Assembly (NCBI RefSeq): GCF_019711655.1 | Contig: NZ_JAIGNU010000001.1 | Coordinates: forward strand, 310,001 to 374,000 | DNA from: Qipengyuania mesophila | GTDB lineage: Bacteria > Pseudomonadota > Alphaproteobacteria > Sphingomonadales > Sphingomonadaceae | Direction: 5' to 3' | Length of the DNA: 64,000 nt | In this document: positions 8,695-20,167 of the stretch, one piece after another | Layout: the number at the start of each line of letters is the position of its first letter | Numbering within the stretch: position 1 is the stretch's first letter | The notes under the pieces: generated by a model | Seen by the model: the letters and a program-made list of their open reading frames with translations, nothing else | Told to the model about the DNA's origin: nothing | Databases searched by the model: none | Translations under genes and position numbers: made by a program

Positions 8695-9089
8695 CAGAAC
8701 ACCTCCGCCAGCACTTCGCCGCCGACGTTTTCGGTGCGGGCTTCGGCATCCGAAAGCACACCCTTGGGCGTCGAGACGATGGTGATGCCGAGACCGTTGC
8801 GCACGATCGGGAGTTCCTTCGAACCCGAATAGACGCGGCGGCCCGGCTTGGAGACGCGAGCGACATGCTTGATCGCAGGTTCGCCCTCGAAATACTTCAG
8901 TTCGATCCGCAGCTGTGCGTGCTTGCCCGAAGCGTCTTCGCTGTAGCCACGGATGTAGCCTTCGCGCTGGAGCACTTCGAGGACGTTCGCACGCAGCTTC
9001 GAAGCGGGCGAGAGGACGCTGTCCTTCTTCGCGCGCTGGCCGTTGCGGATGCGGGTGAGCATATCACCCAGGGGATCGGTCATAGCCAT
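8694..9089 (-). CDS. rpsH: 30S ribosomal protein S8
   Basis: A 131-aa primary 16S rRNA-binding protein. The N-terminus [14 protein letters not shown] and the C-terminus [18 protein letters not shown] are characteristic. In E. coli S8 also represses spc mRNA translation by binding near rplE; no matching site was identified here. It lies 11 bp after rpsN. Confidence 0.98.
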   Translation of the reverse strand: MAMTDPLGDMLTRIRNGQRAKKDSVLSPASKLRANVLEVLQREGYIRGYSEDASGKHAQLRIELKYFEGEPAIKHVARVSKPGRRVYSGSKELPIVRNGLGITIVSTPKGVLSDAEARTENVGGEVLAEVF

Positions 9090-9100
9090 CTGTCTTTACC

Positions 9101-9406
9101 TCACCAGCTCGACTTGGTCAGGCCCGGAATCAGGCCCTTGTTGCCGAGGTCGCGCAGTTCGATGCGGTTGAGACCGAACTTGCGGTAGTAGCCGCGCGGG
9201 CGGCCGGTGGTGGAGCAGCGGTTGCGCACCCGGGTCGGGTTCGCATTGCGCGGCAGTTCCGCCATCTTGAGCCGGGCCATCAGGCGCTCGGACTCGTCGA
9301 GGCTTTCATCGTCAGCGATAGCCTTCAGCTTCGCGAACTTTTCCGCATACTGCTTGACGAGCTTCTTGCGACGCTCGTTCTTGTTGATCGAACTCAGTTT
9401 CGCCAT
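9101..9406 (-). CDS. rpsN: 30S ribosomal protein S14 (zinc-independent form)
   Basis: A 101-aa protein of the 30S head. It is the long form without the two CXXC zinc pairs of the short type: only one cysteine is seen, in the signature [20 protein letters not shown]. It sits between rplE and rpsH as in standard spc operons. Confidence 0.97.
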   Translation of the reverse strand: MAKLSSINKNERRKKLVKQYAEKFAKLKAIADDESLDESERLMARLKMAELPRNANPTRVRNRCSTTGRPRGYYRKFGLNRIELRDLGNKGLIPGLTKSSW

Positions 9407-9432
9407 TGGACTTAAGTTCCTCTCTTAGCGGC

Positions 9433-10011
9433 TCACGCCGCCTCCTTCTCTTCCGACTTTTCAGCCGGGAACGGGAAACCGAACAGCTTCAGAAGCTCGC
9501 GAGCCTCTTCGTCGGTCTTCGCCGTCGTGGTTACGATGATGTCCATCCCCCGGACCTTGTCGATCTGGTCGTAGCTGATCTCGGGAAAGATGATCTGTTC
9601 CTTCAGGCCCATGGCATAGTTGCCACGGCCGTCGAACGACTTCGGGTTGAGGCCGCGGAAGTCGCGGATGCGCGGCATGGCCACGGTCACCAGGCGATCC
9701 ATGAACTCGTACATGCGTTCGCGGCGCAGGGTGACCTTGCAACCGATCGGCATGCCTTCACGCAGCTTGAACTGCGCGATCGACTTCTTGGCCTTGGTGA
9801 TAACCGGCTTCTGGCCGGCGATCAGTGCCATTTCCTCGGCTGCGGTCTGAACCTTCTTCTTGTCCTGGCTGGCTTCGCCGACGCCCATGTTGAGCGTGAT
9901 CTTTTCCAGTTTGGGGACTTCAAGAGCGTTCTTGTAGCCGAACTTCTCGGTCATCGCCTTGACGATCTGCTCGTCGTAGCGCTGCTTCATGCGGGGCGTG
10001 TAATCAGCCAT
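9433..10011 (-). CDS. rplE: 50S ribosomal protein L5
   Basis: A 192-aa 5S rRNA-binding protein of the central protuberance. Family segments include [36 protein letters not shown] and [17 protein letters not shown]. The C-terminus has a ~10-residue charged tail ([11 protein letters not shown]). The start overlaps the end of rplX by 8 bp. Confidence 0.98.
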   Translation of the reverse strand: MADYTPRMKQRYDEQIVKAMTEKFGYKNALEVPKLEKITLNMGVGEASQDKKKVQTAAEEMALIAGQKPVITKAKKSIAQFKLREGMPIGCKVTLRRERMYEFMDRLVTVAMPRIRDFRGLNPKSFDGRGNYAMGLKEQIIFPEISYDQIDKVRGMDIIVTTTAKTDEEARELLKLFGFPFPAEKSEEKEAA

Positions 10012-10324
10012 CGATGGTCTCCCCGGACTTCACGGCAACGCGCACCTTCTTGCCGTCCTTTTCTTCGAAACGGACGCGAGTGGCCTTGCCGGTCTTCGGA
10101 TCGGCCAGCGCAACCTTGCTGATGGCCATCGGCGCTTCGAAGCGGTCGAAGCCACCCTGCGGGTTCTGCTGGGTCGGCTTGCGGTGACGGGCAGCGATGT
10201 TGACGCCTTCGACGACGATCTTGCCATCCTTCGGCATGACCTTCGCGACGGTGCCGGTCTTGCCCTTGTCCTTGCCGGACAGGACGACGACGCTGTCACC
10301 CTTCTTGATCTTAGCGGCGGCCAT
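10004..10324 (-). CDS. rplX: 50S ribosomal protein L24
   Basis: A 106-aa early-assembly protein with a KOW motif near the N-terminus ([18 protein letters not shown]) and the [19 protein letters not shown] segment. I placed the start at the ATG at 10324 (MAAAKIKKG), which overlaps the rplN stop as TAATG; the longer upstream frame is antisense carry-over from rplN. Confidence 0.97.
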   Translation of the reverse strand: MAAAKIKKGDSVVVLSGKDKGKTGTVAKVMPKDGKIVVEGVNIAARHRKPTQQNPQGGFDRFEAPMAISKVALADPKTGKATRVRFEEKDGKKVRVAVKSGETIDG

Positions 10325-10692
10325 TACAGCACCTCCGGAGCAAGCGAGATGATCTTCATGAAGCCGCGGCCGCGCAGTTCGCGCACCACCGGGCCGAAGA
10401 TACGGGTGCCGATCGGCTCTTCGTTCTTGTTCACGAGCACCGCGGCGTTGCTGTCGAAGCGGATCACGCTGCCATCGGGGCGGCGAACGTCCTTCTTCGT
10501 GCGCACGATGACGGCGCGATGGACATCGCCCTTCTTCACCTTGGTGCGCGGCTGGGCTTCCTTGACGGAAACCACGATCACGTCGCCGACGGAAGCAGTC
10601 CGGCGCTTCGAGCCGCCCAGTACTTTGATGCACTGGACGCGCTTGGCGCCGCTGTTGTCCGCGACGTCGAGATTGGATTGCATCTGGATCAT
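10324..10692 (-). CDS. rplN: 50S ribosomal protein L14
   Basis: A 122-aa protein at the subunit interface. It begins [20 protein letters not shown] and contains [20 protein letters not shown]; the end [18 protein letters not shown] is complete. It follows rpsQ across a 62-bp gap that holds a 7-bp hairpin (TGCCGGA/TCCGGCA, 10717-10735). Confidence 0.98.
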   Translation of the reverse strand: MIQMQSNLDVADNSGAKRVQCIKVLGGSKRRTASVGDVIVVSVKEAQPRTKVKKGDVHRAVIVRTKKDVRRPDGSVIRFDSNAAVLVNKNEEPIGTRIFGPVVRELRGRGFMKIISLAPEVL

Positions 10693-10754
10693 CGATCCGG
10701 TTCCTTCTCAATGGCTTGCCGGAACAAGTCCGGCAGTTCCTACGTCAAAAAAGC

Positions 10755-11045
10755 TCAGTTACCGGCGGCTTCGACTTCGAGGTCAGCCTCGACAGCCTGC
10801 GTGCCACCTGCGGTAACGCGATCGATCACCTGCCAGGTCTTGGTCTTGGAGATCGGCTTGGTTTCTTCGATGCGCACGACGTCGCCGAGCGTGAACTCGT
10901 TGTTCTCGTCATGGGCATGGTACTTCTTCGAGCGGCGAATGATCTTCCCGTAGAGGGGATGCTTCACCTTGCGCTCGACGAGCACGGTCACGGTCTTGTC
11001 GGTCTTGTCGGAGGTGACGGTCCCGATCAGGATACGCTTGGGCAT
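10755..11045 (-). CDS. rpsQ: 30S ribosomal protein S17
   Basis: A 96-aa OB-fold 16S rRNA-binding protein. It has [19 protein letters not shown] at the start and [20 protein letters not shown] in the middle. The C-terminal ~20 residues ([13 protein letters not shown]) are acidic and longer than in E. coli. It follows rpmC by 10 bp. Confidence 0.97.
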   Translation of the reverse strand: MPKRILIGTVTSDKTDKTVTVLVERKVKHPLYGKIIRRSKKYHAHDENNEFTLGDVVRIEETKPISKTKTWQVIDRVTAGGTQAVEADLEVEAAGN

Positions 11046-11055
11046 GGTCTACTCC

Positions 11056-11268
11056 TTAAGCCTTCGCTTCAGCCGAACGCGAACGCTCGGTCTGCAGCGT
11101 CTTGATCTTGGCGATCGTGCGGCGGACTTCGCGGATGCGGGCCGGAGCCTCGAGCTGGTTCGTCGCCGCCTGGAAGCGGAGGTTGAACTGCTCGCGCTTC
11201 AGCGTGGTCAGCTCTTCGGCCAGCTGGTCGTCCGACTTCTGGCGCAGGTCTTCAATCTTGGCCATCAT
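11056..11268 (-). CDS. rpmC: 50S ribosomal protein L29
   Basis: A 70-aa helical protein at the exit tunnel rim. Core segments are [17 protein letters not shown] and [16 protein letters not shown]. There are two tandem ATG codons (11268, 11265); the first overlaps the rplP stop. Confidence 0.97.
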   Translation of the reverse strand: MMAKIEDLRQKSDDQLAEELTTLKREQFNLRFQAATNQLEAPARIREVRRTIAKIKTLQTERSRSAEAKA

Positions 11269-11699
11269 TCGCCTCCCAGGTGGGCGGTGTCACCCATGCG
11301 GGCGACGACCTTGGTCTTGATCGGCAGCTTCATCGCTGCGCGCTCGAACGCTTCGGCGGCCAGCGGGCCGGCAACGCCGTCAAGTTCGAACAGGATGCGG
11401 CCCGGCTTCACGCGAGCGGCCCAGTATTCGATCGAGCCCTTGCCCTTACCCTGACGGACTTCGGCAGGCTTCTTCGACACCGGCACGTCGGGGAAGACGC
11501 GGATCCAGAGACGACCCTGACGCTTGATGTGACGGGTGATCGCACGACGCGCGGCTTCGATCTGGCGCGCGGTGATGCGTTCCGGTTCCATCGCCTTCAG
11601 GCCGTACGACCCGAAGTTCAGCGTGGTGCCGCCCTTGGCGTTGCCATGGATCTTGCCCTTGAACGCCTTGCGGTACTTGGTTTTCTTCGGTTGCAGCAT
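11265..11699 (-). CDS. rplP: 50S ribosomal protein L16
   Basis: A 144-aa protein near the A site of the large subunit. It begins [19 protein letters not shown] and contains [35 protein letters not shown] and a normal C-terminus. It overlaps rpmC by four bases (ATGATG/TGA). Confidence 0.98.
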   Translation of the reverse strand: MLQPKKTKYRKAFKGKIHGNAKGGTTLNFGSYGLKAMEPERITARQIEAARRAITRHIKRQGRLWIRVFPDVPVSKKPAEVRQGKGKGSIEYWAARVKPGRILFELDGVAGPLAAEAFERAAMKLPIKTKVVARMGDTAHLGGE

Positions 11700-11720
11700 G
11701 GTTCTTTCCTAATCCTGCAA

Positions 11721-12416
11721 TCAGCGCGCCGGACGGACGCCCGAGGTCTGGGCTTCCATCATCAGGCGGTCCTGGGCGGTCGGGTCATGCGCCAGGATCT
11801 CGCCCTTGAAGATCCAGCACTTGATGCCGATGATCCCGTAGGCGGTGAGCGCTTCGGCTTCCGCATAGTCGATGTTGGCGCGCAGCGTGTGCAGCGGCAC
11901 ACGACCTTCACGGTACCATTCGACGCGAGCGATTTCCGCACCGCCGAGACGGCCGCCGCAGGTGATCTTGATGCCTTCGGCACCCAGACGCAGGGCGGAC
12001 TGCACGGCGCGCTTCATGGCGCGGCGGAAAGCGACACGGCGGATCAGCTGGTCGGCGATGCCCTGGGCGACGAGCTTGGCGTCGATTTCCGGCTTGCGGA
12101 TCTCGACGATGTTCAGCTTCACTTCGCTTTCGGTCATCTTCGACAGCTTGGTGCGCAGCTTCTCGATGTCCGCACCCTTCTTGCCGATGATCACACCGGG
12201 ACGGGCTGCGTAGATCGAGATGCGGCACAGCTTGGCCGGACGCTCGATGACCACCTTCGAGATCGCTGCCTGCGGCAGGTTCTCGACGATGTACTTGCGG
12301 ATTTCGACATCCTCGCTGAGCAGCTTGGCGTAGTCGCGCCCTTCGGCGTACCAGCGGCTGTCCCAGGTGCGGTTGATCTGCAGGCGCAGACCGATCGGGT
12401 TGCTCTTATGGCCCAT
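11721..12416 (-). CDS. rpsC: 30S ribosomal protein S3
   Basis: A 231-aa protein at the mRNA entry site. It starts [20 protein letters not shown], carries the KH domain ([17 protein letters not shown]) and the C-terminal S3 domain with [20 protein letters not shown]. It lies 2 bp after rplV and 21 bp before rplP. Confidence 0.98.
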   Translation of the reverse strand: MGHKSNPIGLRLQINRTWDSRWYAEGRDYAKLLSEDVEIRKYIVENLPQAAISKVVIERPAKLCRISIYAARPGVIIGKKGADIEKLRTKLSKMTESEVKLNIVEIRKPEIDAKLVAQGIADQLIRRVAFRRAMKRAVQSALRLGAEGIKITCGGRLGGAEIARVEWYREGRVPLHTLRANIDYAEAEALTAYGIIGIKCWIFKGEILAHDPTAQDRLMMEAQTSGVRPAR

Positions 12417-12417
12417 C

Positions 12418-12795
12418 TTACGCCTCTTCCTGCTCGCGGACGACGATGCGCAGGCGGCTGAACGGCTTCAGGATGCGCGTCGACTTGCCGCGACCACGGG
12501 TGTGGAAGCGCTTCATCGTGATCGACTTGCCCACCGAAGCCTCGGCAACGACCAGAGCGTCGACATCGAGGTTGTGGTTGTTTTCCGCATTGGCGATCGC
12601 CGAAGCGAGCACCTTGCTGGCGTCCTTCGCCATCGCCTTCTTCGAGAAAGCGAGGATGTTCATGGCCTCTTCGGCCTTCTTGCCGCGGATCAGGCCGGCG
12701 ACGAGGTTGAGCTTCTGCGCCGAACCACGGATCGTGGTCCCGACGGCGAGCGCCTCGTTGTCGGCAACGCGACGGGGTGCCTTCTGCTTGCTCAT
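12418..12795 (-). CDS. rplV: 50S ribosomal protein L22
   Basis: A 125-aa protein whose beta-hairpin lines the exit tunnel. Seen are [20 protein letters not shown] and the hairpin region [20 protein letters not shown]. It ends in a short EQEEA tail and overlaps the rpsS stop by one base. Confidence 0.98.
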   Translation of the reverse strand: MSKQKAPRRVADNEALAVGTTIRGSAQKLNLVAGLIRGKKAEEAMNILAFSKKAMAKDASKVLASAIANAENNHNLDVDALVVAEASVGKSITMKRFHTRGRGKSTRILKPFSRLRIVVREQEEA

Positions 12796-13070
12796 CAGCG
12801 CTTACCCTTCTTGTCGGCGGCGTGACCCGGGAAGGTGCGCGTGGGCGCGAATTCGCCGAGCTTGTGGCCGACCATCTCTTCCGAGACGGAGACCGGGATG
12901 AACTTGTGACCGTTGTAGACGTTGAACGTCAGACCAACGAACTGCGGCAGGATGGTGGAACGGCGCGACCAGGTCTTGATCGGCTTGGCGCCACCGGCGT
13001 CCTGGGCGGTCTCTGCCTTCTTCAGAAGGCTGAGCTCGACGAACGGACCTTTCCAGACGGAACGAGCCAT
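12795..13070 (-). CDS. rpsS: 30S ribosomal protein S19
   Basis: A 91-aa 30S head protein. It begins [20 protein letters not shown] and contains [20 protein letters not shown] and [20 protein letters not shown], the family signature. It lies 6 bp after rplB. Confidence 0.98.
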   Translation of the reverse strand: MARSVWKGPFVELSLLKKAETAQDAGGAKPIKTWSRRSTILPQFVGLTFNVYNGHKFIPVSVSEEMVGHKLGEFAPTRTFPGHAADKKGKR

Positions 13071-13076
13071 GTCGGA

Positions 13077-13913
13077 TTACCTCTTCTTCTTCGCGTGGCG
13101 CGAACGGATAATCATCTTGTCCGTCGCCTTGTTCTTGCGGGTACGGGCGCCCTTGGTCGGCTTGCCCCACGGGGTCACCGGATGACGGCCACCGCTGGTG
13201 CGGCCTTCACCACCACCGTGCGGGTGGTCGACCGGGTTCTTGGCGACACCACGGGTGAGCGGCTTGATGCCCATCCAGCGACGACGACCGGCCTTGCCCA
13301 GGTTCTGGTTCTGGTTGTCCGGGTTCGACACGGCACCAACGGTGCCCATGCAGTCGGCGCGCAGGTAACGCTGCTCGCCGCTGTTGAGGCGCACGATGAC
13401 CATGCCGCGGTCACGACCGACCAGCTGGACGTAGGAACCGGCGGCGCGGGCGATCTGGCCGCCCTTGCCCGGCTTCATTTCCACATTGTGGCAGATGGTG
13501 CCGACCGGCATCTGGCCGAGCAGCATGGCGTTGCCGGGCTTGGTGTCGGTCTTCTCGCCGGCCACGACCTTGTCGCCGACAGCGAGACGCTGCGGAGCAA
13601 GGATGTAGGCCAGTTCGCCGTCTTCGTACTTCACCAGCGCGATGAAGGCGGTGCGGTTCGGATCGTATTCGAGCCGTTCGACGGTGCCTTCGACGTCCCA
13701 CTTGCGACGCTTGAAGTCGACATAGCGGTACTTCTGCTTGTGGCCGCCGGCCATGCCGCGCGAGGTGACGTGGCCCTTGTTGTTGCGACCACCGGTCTTG
13801 CGCTTGCCTTCGACGAGCGACTTGACCGGCTTGCCCTTGTAGAGGCCCGACTTGTCGACGAGGATCAGGCCGCGACGGCCCGGGCTCGTAGGTTTGTAGT
13901 TCTTGAGTGCCAT
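13077..13913 (-). CDS. rplB: 50S ribosomal protein L2
   Basis: A 278-aa core protein next to the peptidyl-transferase centre. The C-terminal motif [20 protein letters not shown] contains the conserved histidine. The N-terminal OB-fold and SH3-like domains are of normal length. Confidence 0.98.
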   Translation of the reverse strand: MALKNYKPTSPGRRGLILVDKSGLYKGKPVKSLVEGKRKTGGRNNKGHVTSRGMAGGHKQKYRYVDFKRRKWDVEGTVERLEYDPNRTAFIALVKYEDGELAYILAPQRLAVGDKVVAGEKTDTKPGNAMLLGQMPVGTICHNVEMKPGKGGQIARAAGSYVQLVGRDRGMVIVRLNSGEQRYLRADCMGTVGAVSNPDNQNQNLGKAGRRRWMGIKPLTRGVAKNPVDHPHGGGEGRTSGGRHPVTPWGKPTKGARTRKNKATDKMIIRSRHAKKKR

Positions 13914-13927
13914 TGTTTCCTAGCCCC

Positions 13928-14236
13928 TCAGATACCGCTGGTGACGTCGATCGAGTCGCCGTCCTTCAGGGTGACCACGGCCTTCTTCTGGTCGACGCGC
14001 TTGTAAGGCTTGCCCTTCCAGCGCTTGGTCTTGCCCTTCACGTTGATGGTGTTCACGCCCGTGACGCTGACACCGAAGATCGCCTCGATGGCTTCCTTGA
14101 TCTGCGGCTTGGTGGCGTCGTTGGCGACCTTGAAGACCACGGCGTTGTGTTCCGAAGCCAGGGTAGCCTTCTCGGTGATGTGCGGTGCGAGCACGACGTC
14201 GTAGTGACGCGCTTCCACTTCCTGCTTCTTAGCCAT
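13928..14236 (-). CDS. rplW: 50S ribosomal protein L23
   Basis: A 102-aa protein at the tunnel exit, the docking site for SRP and trigger factor. Seen are [20 protein letters not shown] and [20 protein letters not shown]. It overlaps rplD by 8 bp. Confidence 0.97.
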   Translation of the reverse strand: MAKKQEVEARHYDVVLAPHITEKATLASEHNAVVFKVANDATKPQIKEAIEAIFGVSVTGVNTINVKGKTKRWKGKPYKRVDQKKAVVTLKDGDSIDVTSGI

Positions 14237-14852
14237 TGAAACGGGCCTCCAGCTTTTCGACCGCGTCCTTGGTGAGGACCAGCGTGTCGTGCTTCAGGAT
14301 GTCGTAGACGTTGGCACCCATCGCCGGCAGCACGTTGACGCCGGGGATGTTGCGGGCAGCCTTGCTGAAACCGTCGTTGACGCTTTCGCCGTCGATCACG
14401 AGGACCTTGCCGCTCCAGCCGTTCTTGCCGAAAGTCGCGACGAGAGCCTTGGTCTTGGCGTCCTTGAGTTCGAGGCTGTCGACGATCACGAGACCGTCCT
14501 TGGCCTTGGTCGAAAGAGCCATCTTCAGGCCGAGCGCACGAACCTTCTTGTTCAGTGACGGGTTGAAGTCGCGCTTGCGCGCACCGTGGGCCTTGCCGCC
14601 GCCGATGAAGATCGGGGCTGCGCGGTCGCCGTGGCGAGCCGTGCCGCCGCCCTTCTGGCGACCCCACTTCTTGCCGGTGCGGGCAACGTCCGAACGCTCG
14701 CGTGTCGGGCGGGCGGTGCCGCGGCGGTTTTCGAGCTGCCAGGTGACAACCCGGTGCAGGATGTCGGCACGCGGCTCGAGACCGAACACGTCATCGTTCA
14801 GTTCGATGTCGCCCGACGCCTTGCCGTCGATTTTCTGGACCTTCACCTTCAC
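14229..14852 (-). CDS. rplD: 50S ribosomal protein L4
   Basis: A 207-aa protein with a loop reaching the exit tunnel ([19 protein letters not shown]) and the globular domain ending [20 protein letters not shown]. In E. coli L4 represses its own S10 operon through the leader. A terminator-like hairpin is present in the leader here (16342-16393), but whether L4 acts on it is unknown. Confidence 0.98.
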   Translation of the reverse strand: MKVKVQKIDGKASGDIELNDDVFGLEPRADILHRVVTWQLENRRGTARPTRERSDVARTGKKWGRQKGGGTARHGDRAAPIFIGGGKAHGARKRDFNPSLNKKVRALGLKMALSTKAKDGLVIVDSLELKDAKTKALVATFGKNGWSGKVLVIDGESVNDGFSKAARNIPGVNVLPAMGANVYDILKHDTLVLTKDAVEKLEARFNG

Positions 14853-14855
14853 GGA

Positions 14856-15722
14856 TCAGCCCTCCTTGTTCTCGTCCGAGCCGGTGTCGGCTGCGGGGGT
14901 ATCGGTGGTGGTTTCGGTTTCGGCACCGGCTTCCTGTTCCTTCAGCAGCTTTTCCTGCTGTTCGGCGGAAATTTCCGTGCCGACTTCGTGCTGGGCAGCG
15001 CTCTCGACGAGACCGGCATCAGCTTCCTGGTGCTCGAATTCGTCGCGGTTGCGATACATCACGCCCGGGAACGGCAGATCGACATGGTCGATCTTGACCG
15101 CGTCCTTGACCAGCAGCCAGCCGTTCTTCGCGCCCGGGACCGAGCCCTTGACGAAGAGCAGGCCGCGATCGGCGTCGGTGCGCACGATCTCGAGGTTCTG
15201 CTGGGTGCGCTGACGGTCGCCCATGTGGCCGGCCATCTTCTTGCCCTTGAACACGCGACCCGGATCCTGGCGGTTACCCGTCGAACCGTGCGAACGGTGC
15301 GAGAGCGAAACGCCGTGGGTGGCACGCAGACCACCGAAGCCCCAACGCTTCATGGCGCCGGCGAAGCCCTTGCCCTGCGTGTGACCGGTGATGTCGACCT
15401 TCTGGCCGGCAATGAAGTGCTCGGCCGAAATGCGGGCACCGACGGGAAGCAGGGCGTCCTCGGTGTCGACGCGGAATTCGGCGACCTTCATCTTGAGCGG
15501 AACCTGCGCCTTGGCGAAGGCTTCACGCTGCGGCTTGTTCACGTTCTTCTGCTTGGCTTCGCCCGAACCGACCTGGACCGCGAAGTAACCATCGCGATCT
15601 TCGGTGCGGTGAGCAGTGACCTGGCAGTTTTCCAGCGCGAGAACGGTAACCGGCACGTGCCGACCGTCCTCCTGGAAGAGGCGGGTCATCCCGACTTTCT
15701 TTGCGATAACGCCAGTGCGCAT
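14856..15722 (-). CDS. rplC: 50S ribosomal protein L3 with acidic C-terminal tail
   Basis: A 288-aa protein, against 209 aa in E. coli. The L3 core is complete, including [20 protein letters not shown] with the glutamine region methylated by PrmB in relatives. Beyond the core (after [20 protein letters not shown]) there is a ~70-residue Glu/Ala/Thr-rich acidic tail, unusual for a ribosomal protein. A 249-bp spacer separates it from rpsJ. Confidence 0.96.
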   Translation of the reverse strand: MRTGVIAKKVGMTRLFQEDGRHVPVTVLALENCQVTAHRTEDRDGYFAVQVGSGEAKQKNVNKPQREAFAKAQVPLKMKVAEFRVDTEDALLPVGARISAEHFIAGQKVDITGHTQGKGFAGAMKRWGFGGLRATHGVSLSHRSHGSTGNRQDPGRVFKGKKMAGHMGDRQRTQQNLEIVRTDADRGLLFVKGSVPGAKNGWLLVKDAVKIDHVDLPFPGVMYRNRDEFEHQEADAGLVESAAQHEVGTEISAEQQEKLLKEQEAGAETETTTDTPAADTGSDENKEG

Positions 15723-15971
15723 CGTAAAACTCCTAAAACAGAGGCACCCCGGCCCATCCGAGGTGCTTGCCAGCCCGTTTTGTGATGCGTCGCCCCGTCC
15801 GGGCTGAGTGCCTCCGCAGCGTGATGCCTTGGAAGCGAGACGGGGGACGCAGGCCCGGATCAGATCCGGCGGTATCCCGATGTCTTGCCGGGCCTTGCGG
15901 ACCGGCGGGGCTATCGAGCGCCCCTGAACTTCCGGCCGGTTTAAGGTCCTGCCGGGGACCGGATCAGCGGC

Positions 15972-16283
15972 TTAGGCCAGCTTGATCTCGACGTTCACGC
16001 CAGCTGCGAGGTCGAGCTTCATCAGCGCGTCGACGGTCTGGGCGTTGGGCTGCACGATGTCGAGCAGCCGCTTGTAGGTGCGCACCTCGAACTGCTCGCG
16101 CGACTTCTTGTCGATGTGCGGACCGCGGTTCACGGTGAACTTCTCGATACGCGTCGGCATGGGAATGGGGCCACGAATAAGAGCACCCGTGCGACGCGCG
16201 GTGTCTGCGATTTCGCCAGTTGCCTGGTCGAGAACGCGATGGTCGAACGCCTTGAGGCGAATGCGGATATTCTGAGCTTCCAT
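15972..16283 (-). CDS. rpsJ: 30S ribosomal protein S10
   Basis: A 103-aa 30S head protein, also known in other bacteria as NusE in antitermination. It begins [19 protein letters not shown] and contains [20 protein letters not shown]. It is the first gene of the S10 run. Upstream are a candidate promoter (16442-16470) and a leader hairpin with a T tract (16342-16393). A 249-bp non-coding gap to rplC follows. Confidence 0.98.
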   Translation of the reverse strand: MEAQNIRIRLKAFDHRVLDQATGEIADTARRTGALIRGPIPMPTRIEKFTVNRGPHIDKKSREQFEVRTYKRLLDIVQPNAQTVDALMKLDLAAGVNVEIKLA

Positions 16284-16341
16284 TACCTACACCGATGCGA
16301 AAGAGCCAAGCGAGCCTTGTCCGTTGCCGTTTCAGACCCGC

Positions 16342-16393
16342 AAAAAAGAAAGGTCCGCCCTAGTCGGCCCGGTTTCCCGGATCGGGCGACCTT
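16342..16393 (-). promoter_or_regulatory. Attenuator-like hairpin in the S10 operon leader
   Basis: In the minus transcript a two-part stem (AAGGTC/GACCTT plus GCCC/GGGC, one-base bulge) encloses a CCGG-GAAA-CCGG hairpin with a GNRA loop. It is followed by TCTTTTTTG. It lies downstream of the candidate promoter and about 60 nt before rpsJ, so it could stop transcription before the operon. tuf has its own terminator further upstream. Confidence 0.6.
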
Positions 16394-16441
16394 CCATGAA
16401 TTCTTGTGTGACGGGGACGCGAATCCCTGCCTGTGGGCGCG

Positions 16442-16470
16442 CATATACGGAGGAGAGCCCCACCTGACAA
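16442..16470 (-). promoter_or_regulatory. Candidate S10 operon promoter
   Basis: On the minus strand TTGTCA and TATATG are spaced by exactly 17 bp, the best sigma-70-like match in the tuf-rpsJ gap. Transcription would start about 150 nt before rpsJ. Confidence 0.55.
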
Positions 16471-16512
16471 CCCCTGATTTCCGCCTCAGTCCAAAAGCCG
16501 GAAACCAGGCGC

Positions 16513-16536
16513 GACGGACCGTGCGCGCGGTCCGTC
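16513..16536. repeat. Perfect 9-bp inverted repeat between tuf and rpsJ
   Basis: GACGGACCG and CGGTCCGTC flank a 6-base loop. It lies between the tuf terminator and the S10 promoter and has no T tract on either side. It may be an operator or a secondary hairpin. Confidence 0.4.
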
Positions 16537-16548
16537 AAATGCCTTCAC

Positions 16549-16587
16549 AAAAAGCGAAGGCCCGCCCCTCGCCAGGAGGAGCGGGCC
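16549..16587 (-). terminator. Intrinsic terminator of tuf
   Basis: A stem GGCCCGC/GCGGGCC, with extra pairs inside, is followed on the minus strand by TTCGCTTTTTG, 27 bp after the tuf stop. This is a standard rho-independent terminator. Confidence 0.75.
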
Positions 16588-16613
16588 AAAGCCTTGCAGT
16601 CGCTTGCGCGAGC

Positions 16614-17804
<1,191 letters not shown>

Positions 17805-17853
17805 TTTCCAATAACCTCTGTCTTAAAATTTGGGATTTCTGCGGGGGAGGAAA

Positions 17854-17877
17854 CGGCGCCCGCTGAATCAGGCGCCG
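17854..17877 (-). promoter_or_regulatory. Hairpin in the fusA-tuf spacer
   Basis: CGGCGCC and GGCGCCG form a 7-bp stem followed on the minus strand by TTTCCTCCC. It may cause partial termination or protect mRNA between fusA and tuf; it is weak as a terminator. Confidence 0.35.
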
Positions 17878-17898
17878 CCCCTAGACCTCAAAGCTCGC

Positions 17899-20031
17899 TT
17901 ACGCAAGCTTCTCCTTGACCTCGGCCGCGACGTTCGCCGGGACCTCGTCGTAGTGGCTGAACTGCATCGAGTACTGGGCGCGTCCCTGAGTGAACGAGCG
18001 CAGTTCGTTGACGTAGCCGAACATGTTCGCGAGCGGCACGTTGGCTTCGACAGCCTGGGCGTTGCCGCGCGTGTCGGTGCCCTGGATCTGGCCACGACGG
18101 CTGTTGAGGTCGCCGATGACGTCGCCGAGGTAGTCCTCGGGGGTCACGACTTCCACCTTCATGATCGGTTCCAGCAGCTTGATGCCCGAACGCTCGGCCA
18201 CTTCGCGCATCGCACCGCGACCGGCGATTTCGAACGCGATCGCGCTCGAGTCGACGTCGTGGTACGCACCGTCGTACAGCGTCACGGTGAAGTCGATGAT
18301 CGGGAAGCCGACCAGGTGACCGCTTTCGGCCTGCTCGCGCATGCCCTTCTCGATCGCGGGGATGTATTCCTTCGGAATGTTACCGCCCTTGATCTCGTCT
18401 TCGAAGACGAAGCCCTGGCCGCGCTCACCCGGGGTGACCTTGACCTTGACGCGGCCGAACTGGCCCGAGCCGCCCGACTGCTTCTTGTGGGTGTAGTCGA
18501 CGTCGACCGGCTTGCCGAGATATTCGCGGTAGGCCACCTGCGGCGCACCGACGTTGGCCTCGACCTTGAATTCGCGCTTCATGCGATCGACGAGGATGTC
18601 GAGGTGAAGCTCGCCCATGCCCTTGATGATCGTCTGGCCCGATTCGTGGTCGGTCGTGACGCGGAAGCTCGGATCCTCGGCGGCCAGGCGGTTTAGCGCG
18701 ACGCCCATCTTTTCCTGGTCGGCCTTGGTCTTCGGTTCCACCGACAGTTCGATCACCGGCTCGGGGAATTCCATCCGCTCGAGGATGATCGGCTTGGCCG
18801 GATCACACAGCGTATCGCCGGTGGTCGTGTCCTTCATGCCGGCCAGCGCGACGATGTCGCCCGCGAATGCTTCTTCGATGTCCTCGCGGTTGTTCGAGTG
18901 CATCAGCAGCATGCGGCCGATCTTTTCCTTCTTGTCCTTCACCGAGTTCAGGACCGAGCCCTTGGTGAGCTTGCCCGAATAGATGCGGGTGAAGGTCAGC
19001 GAGCCGACGAAGGGGTCGTTCATGATCTTGAACGCCAGCGCGGCGAAGGGTTCGTCGTCCGACGAGGGACGCGTTTCTTCCACATCGCTGTCGGGCAGCA
19101 CGCCCTTGATGGCCGGAACGTCGAGCGGCGACGGCATGTAGTCGACCACCGCGTCGAGCAGCGGCTGGACGCCCTTGTTCTTGAACGCCGAGCCACAGGT
19201 CACGGGCACGAAATCGCGCGCCATGGTGCCCTTGCGGATCAGCTTCTTGATCGTGGCGATATCGGGCTCGTTGCCTTCGAGATAGGCTTCCATGACCTCG
19301 TCGTCCTGTTCGACGACGGTCTCGATCAGCTTCTCGCGATATTCCGCGACCTTGTCGGCCATGTCTTCGGGGATGTCGACGAATTCGTACTTCGCGCCGA
19401 GGTCTTCGGCCTGCCACACGATGCCGCGGTTGGCGACGAGGTCGACCACGCCCTTGAGGTTGCTCTCGGCGCCGATCGGCAGCGTGATCACCAGCGGGGT
19501 CGCGCCGAGGCGGTCGATGATCGACTGGACGCAGTAGTAGAAGTCGGCGCCGGTACGGTCGAGCTTGTTGACGAAGCACATCCGCGGAACGCCGTACTTG
19601 TCGGCCTGGCGCCAGACGGTTTCGGACTGCGGTTCGACACCGGCGACGCCGTCGAACACGGCGACCGCGCCGTCGAGCACGCGCAGCGAACGTTCGACTT
19701 CGATGGTGAAGTCGACGTGGCCGGGGGTGTCGATGATGTTGATGCGGTACTTCGGCATGTCAGCACGAAGCGCCTCGGGGTCCGAGCGCGGATCCATCGC
19801 CGGATCCTCGGGCGTCCAGAAGGTGGTGGTCGCAGCCGAGGTGATGGTGATGCCGCGTTCCTGCTCCTGCTCCATCCAGTCCATGGTCGCGGCGCCGTCG
19901 TGGACTTCGCCGATCTTGTAGGACTTGCCGGTGTAGTAGAGGATACGCTCGGTCGTGGTGGTCTTGCCGGCATCGATGTGGGCCATGATGCCGATGTTGC
20001 GGTACCGCTCCAGCGGATATTCGCGGGCCAT
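17899..20031 (-). CDS. fusA: Elongation factor G
   Basis: A 710-aa translocase GTPase. The P-loop [14 protein letters not shown] is near residue 17, switch [15 protein letters not shown] near 59, and [10 protein letters not shown] near 100; domains II-V are complete. Between switch I and the G3 motif there is a ~20-residue acidic, proline-containing insertion (about residues 73-95); E. coli has only ~8 residues in that loop. The ATG at 20031 ([10 protein letters not shown]) is the homologous start; the open frame runs further upstream without family similarity. A 24-bp dispersed repeat lies in the gap to rpsG. Confidence 0.98.
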   Translation of the reverse strand: MAREYPLERYRNIGIMAHIDAGKTTTTERILYYTGKSYKIGEVHDGAATMDWMEQEQERGITITSAATTTFWTPEDPAMDPRSDPEALRADMPKYRINIIDTPGHVDFTIEVERSLRVLDGAVAVFDGVAGVEPQSETVWRQADKYGVPRMCFVNKLDRTGADFYYCVQSIIDRLGATPLVITLPIGAESNLKGVVDLVANRGIVWQAEDLGAKYEFVDIPEDMADKVAEYREKLIETVVEQDDEVMEAYLEGNEPDIATIKKLIRKGTMARDFVPVTCGSAFKNKGVQPLLDAVVDYMPSPLDVPAIKGVLPDSDVEETRPSSDDEPFAALAFKIMNDPFVGSLTFTRIYSGKLTKGSVLNSVKDKKEKIGRMLLMHSNNREDIEEAFAGDIVALAGMKDTTTGDTLCDPAKPIILERMEFPEPVIELSVEPKTKADQEKMGVALNRLAAEDPSFRVTTDHESGQTIIKGMGELHLDILVDRMKREFKVEANVGAPQVAYREYLGKPVDVDYTHKKQSGGSGQFGRVKVKVTPGERGQGFVFEDEIKGGNIPKEYIPAIEKGMREQAESGHLVGFPIIDFTVTLYDGAYHDVDSSAIAFEIAGRGAMREVAERSGIKLLEPIMKVEVVTPEDYLGDVIGDLNSRRGQIQGTDTRGNAQAVEANVPLANMFGYVNELRSFTQGRAQYSMQFSHYDEVPANVAAEVKEKLA

Positions 20032-20108
20032 GTGGAATTCCTCGAGTTCGGGGGTGAGCTGGCTCGGCCCCCATGTAGGGATTAATGCGACGGTTTCGAG
20101 ACCGGGTC

Positions 20109-20132
20109 CTTCGACATGCTCAGGATGAGCGG
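20109..20132 (+). repeat. Dispersed 24-bp REP-like repeat, copy 1
   Basis: CTTCGACATGCTCAGGATGA followed by GCGG lies in the rpsG-fusA gap. It matches copies at 21237-21260 (inverted) and 63391-63414 with two or three changes. A CGAAGGA shortly downstream pairs with the TCCTTCG at its start, so it can form a hairpin. Confidence 0.6.
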
Positions 20133-20167
20133 TGAACCGAAGGAGCCAGTCCCAAATCCGTCCCGCC

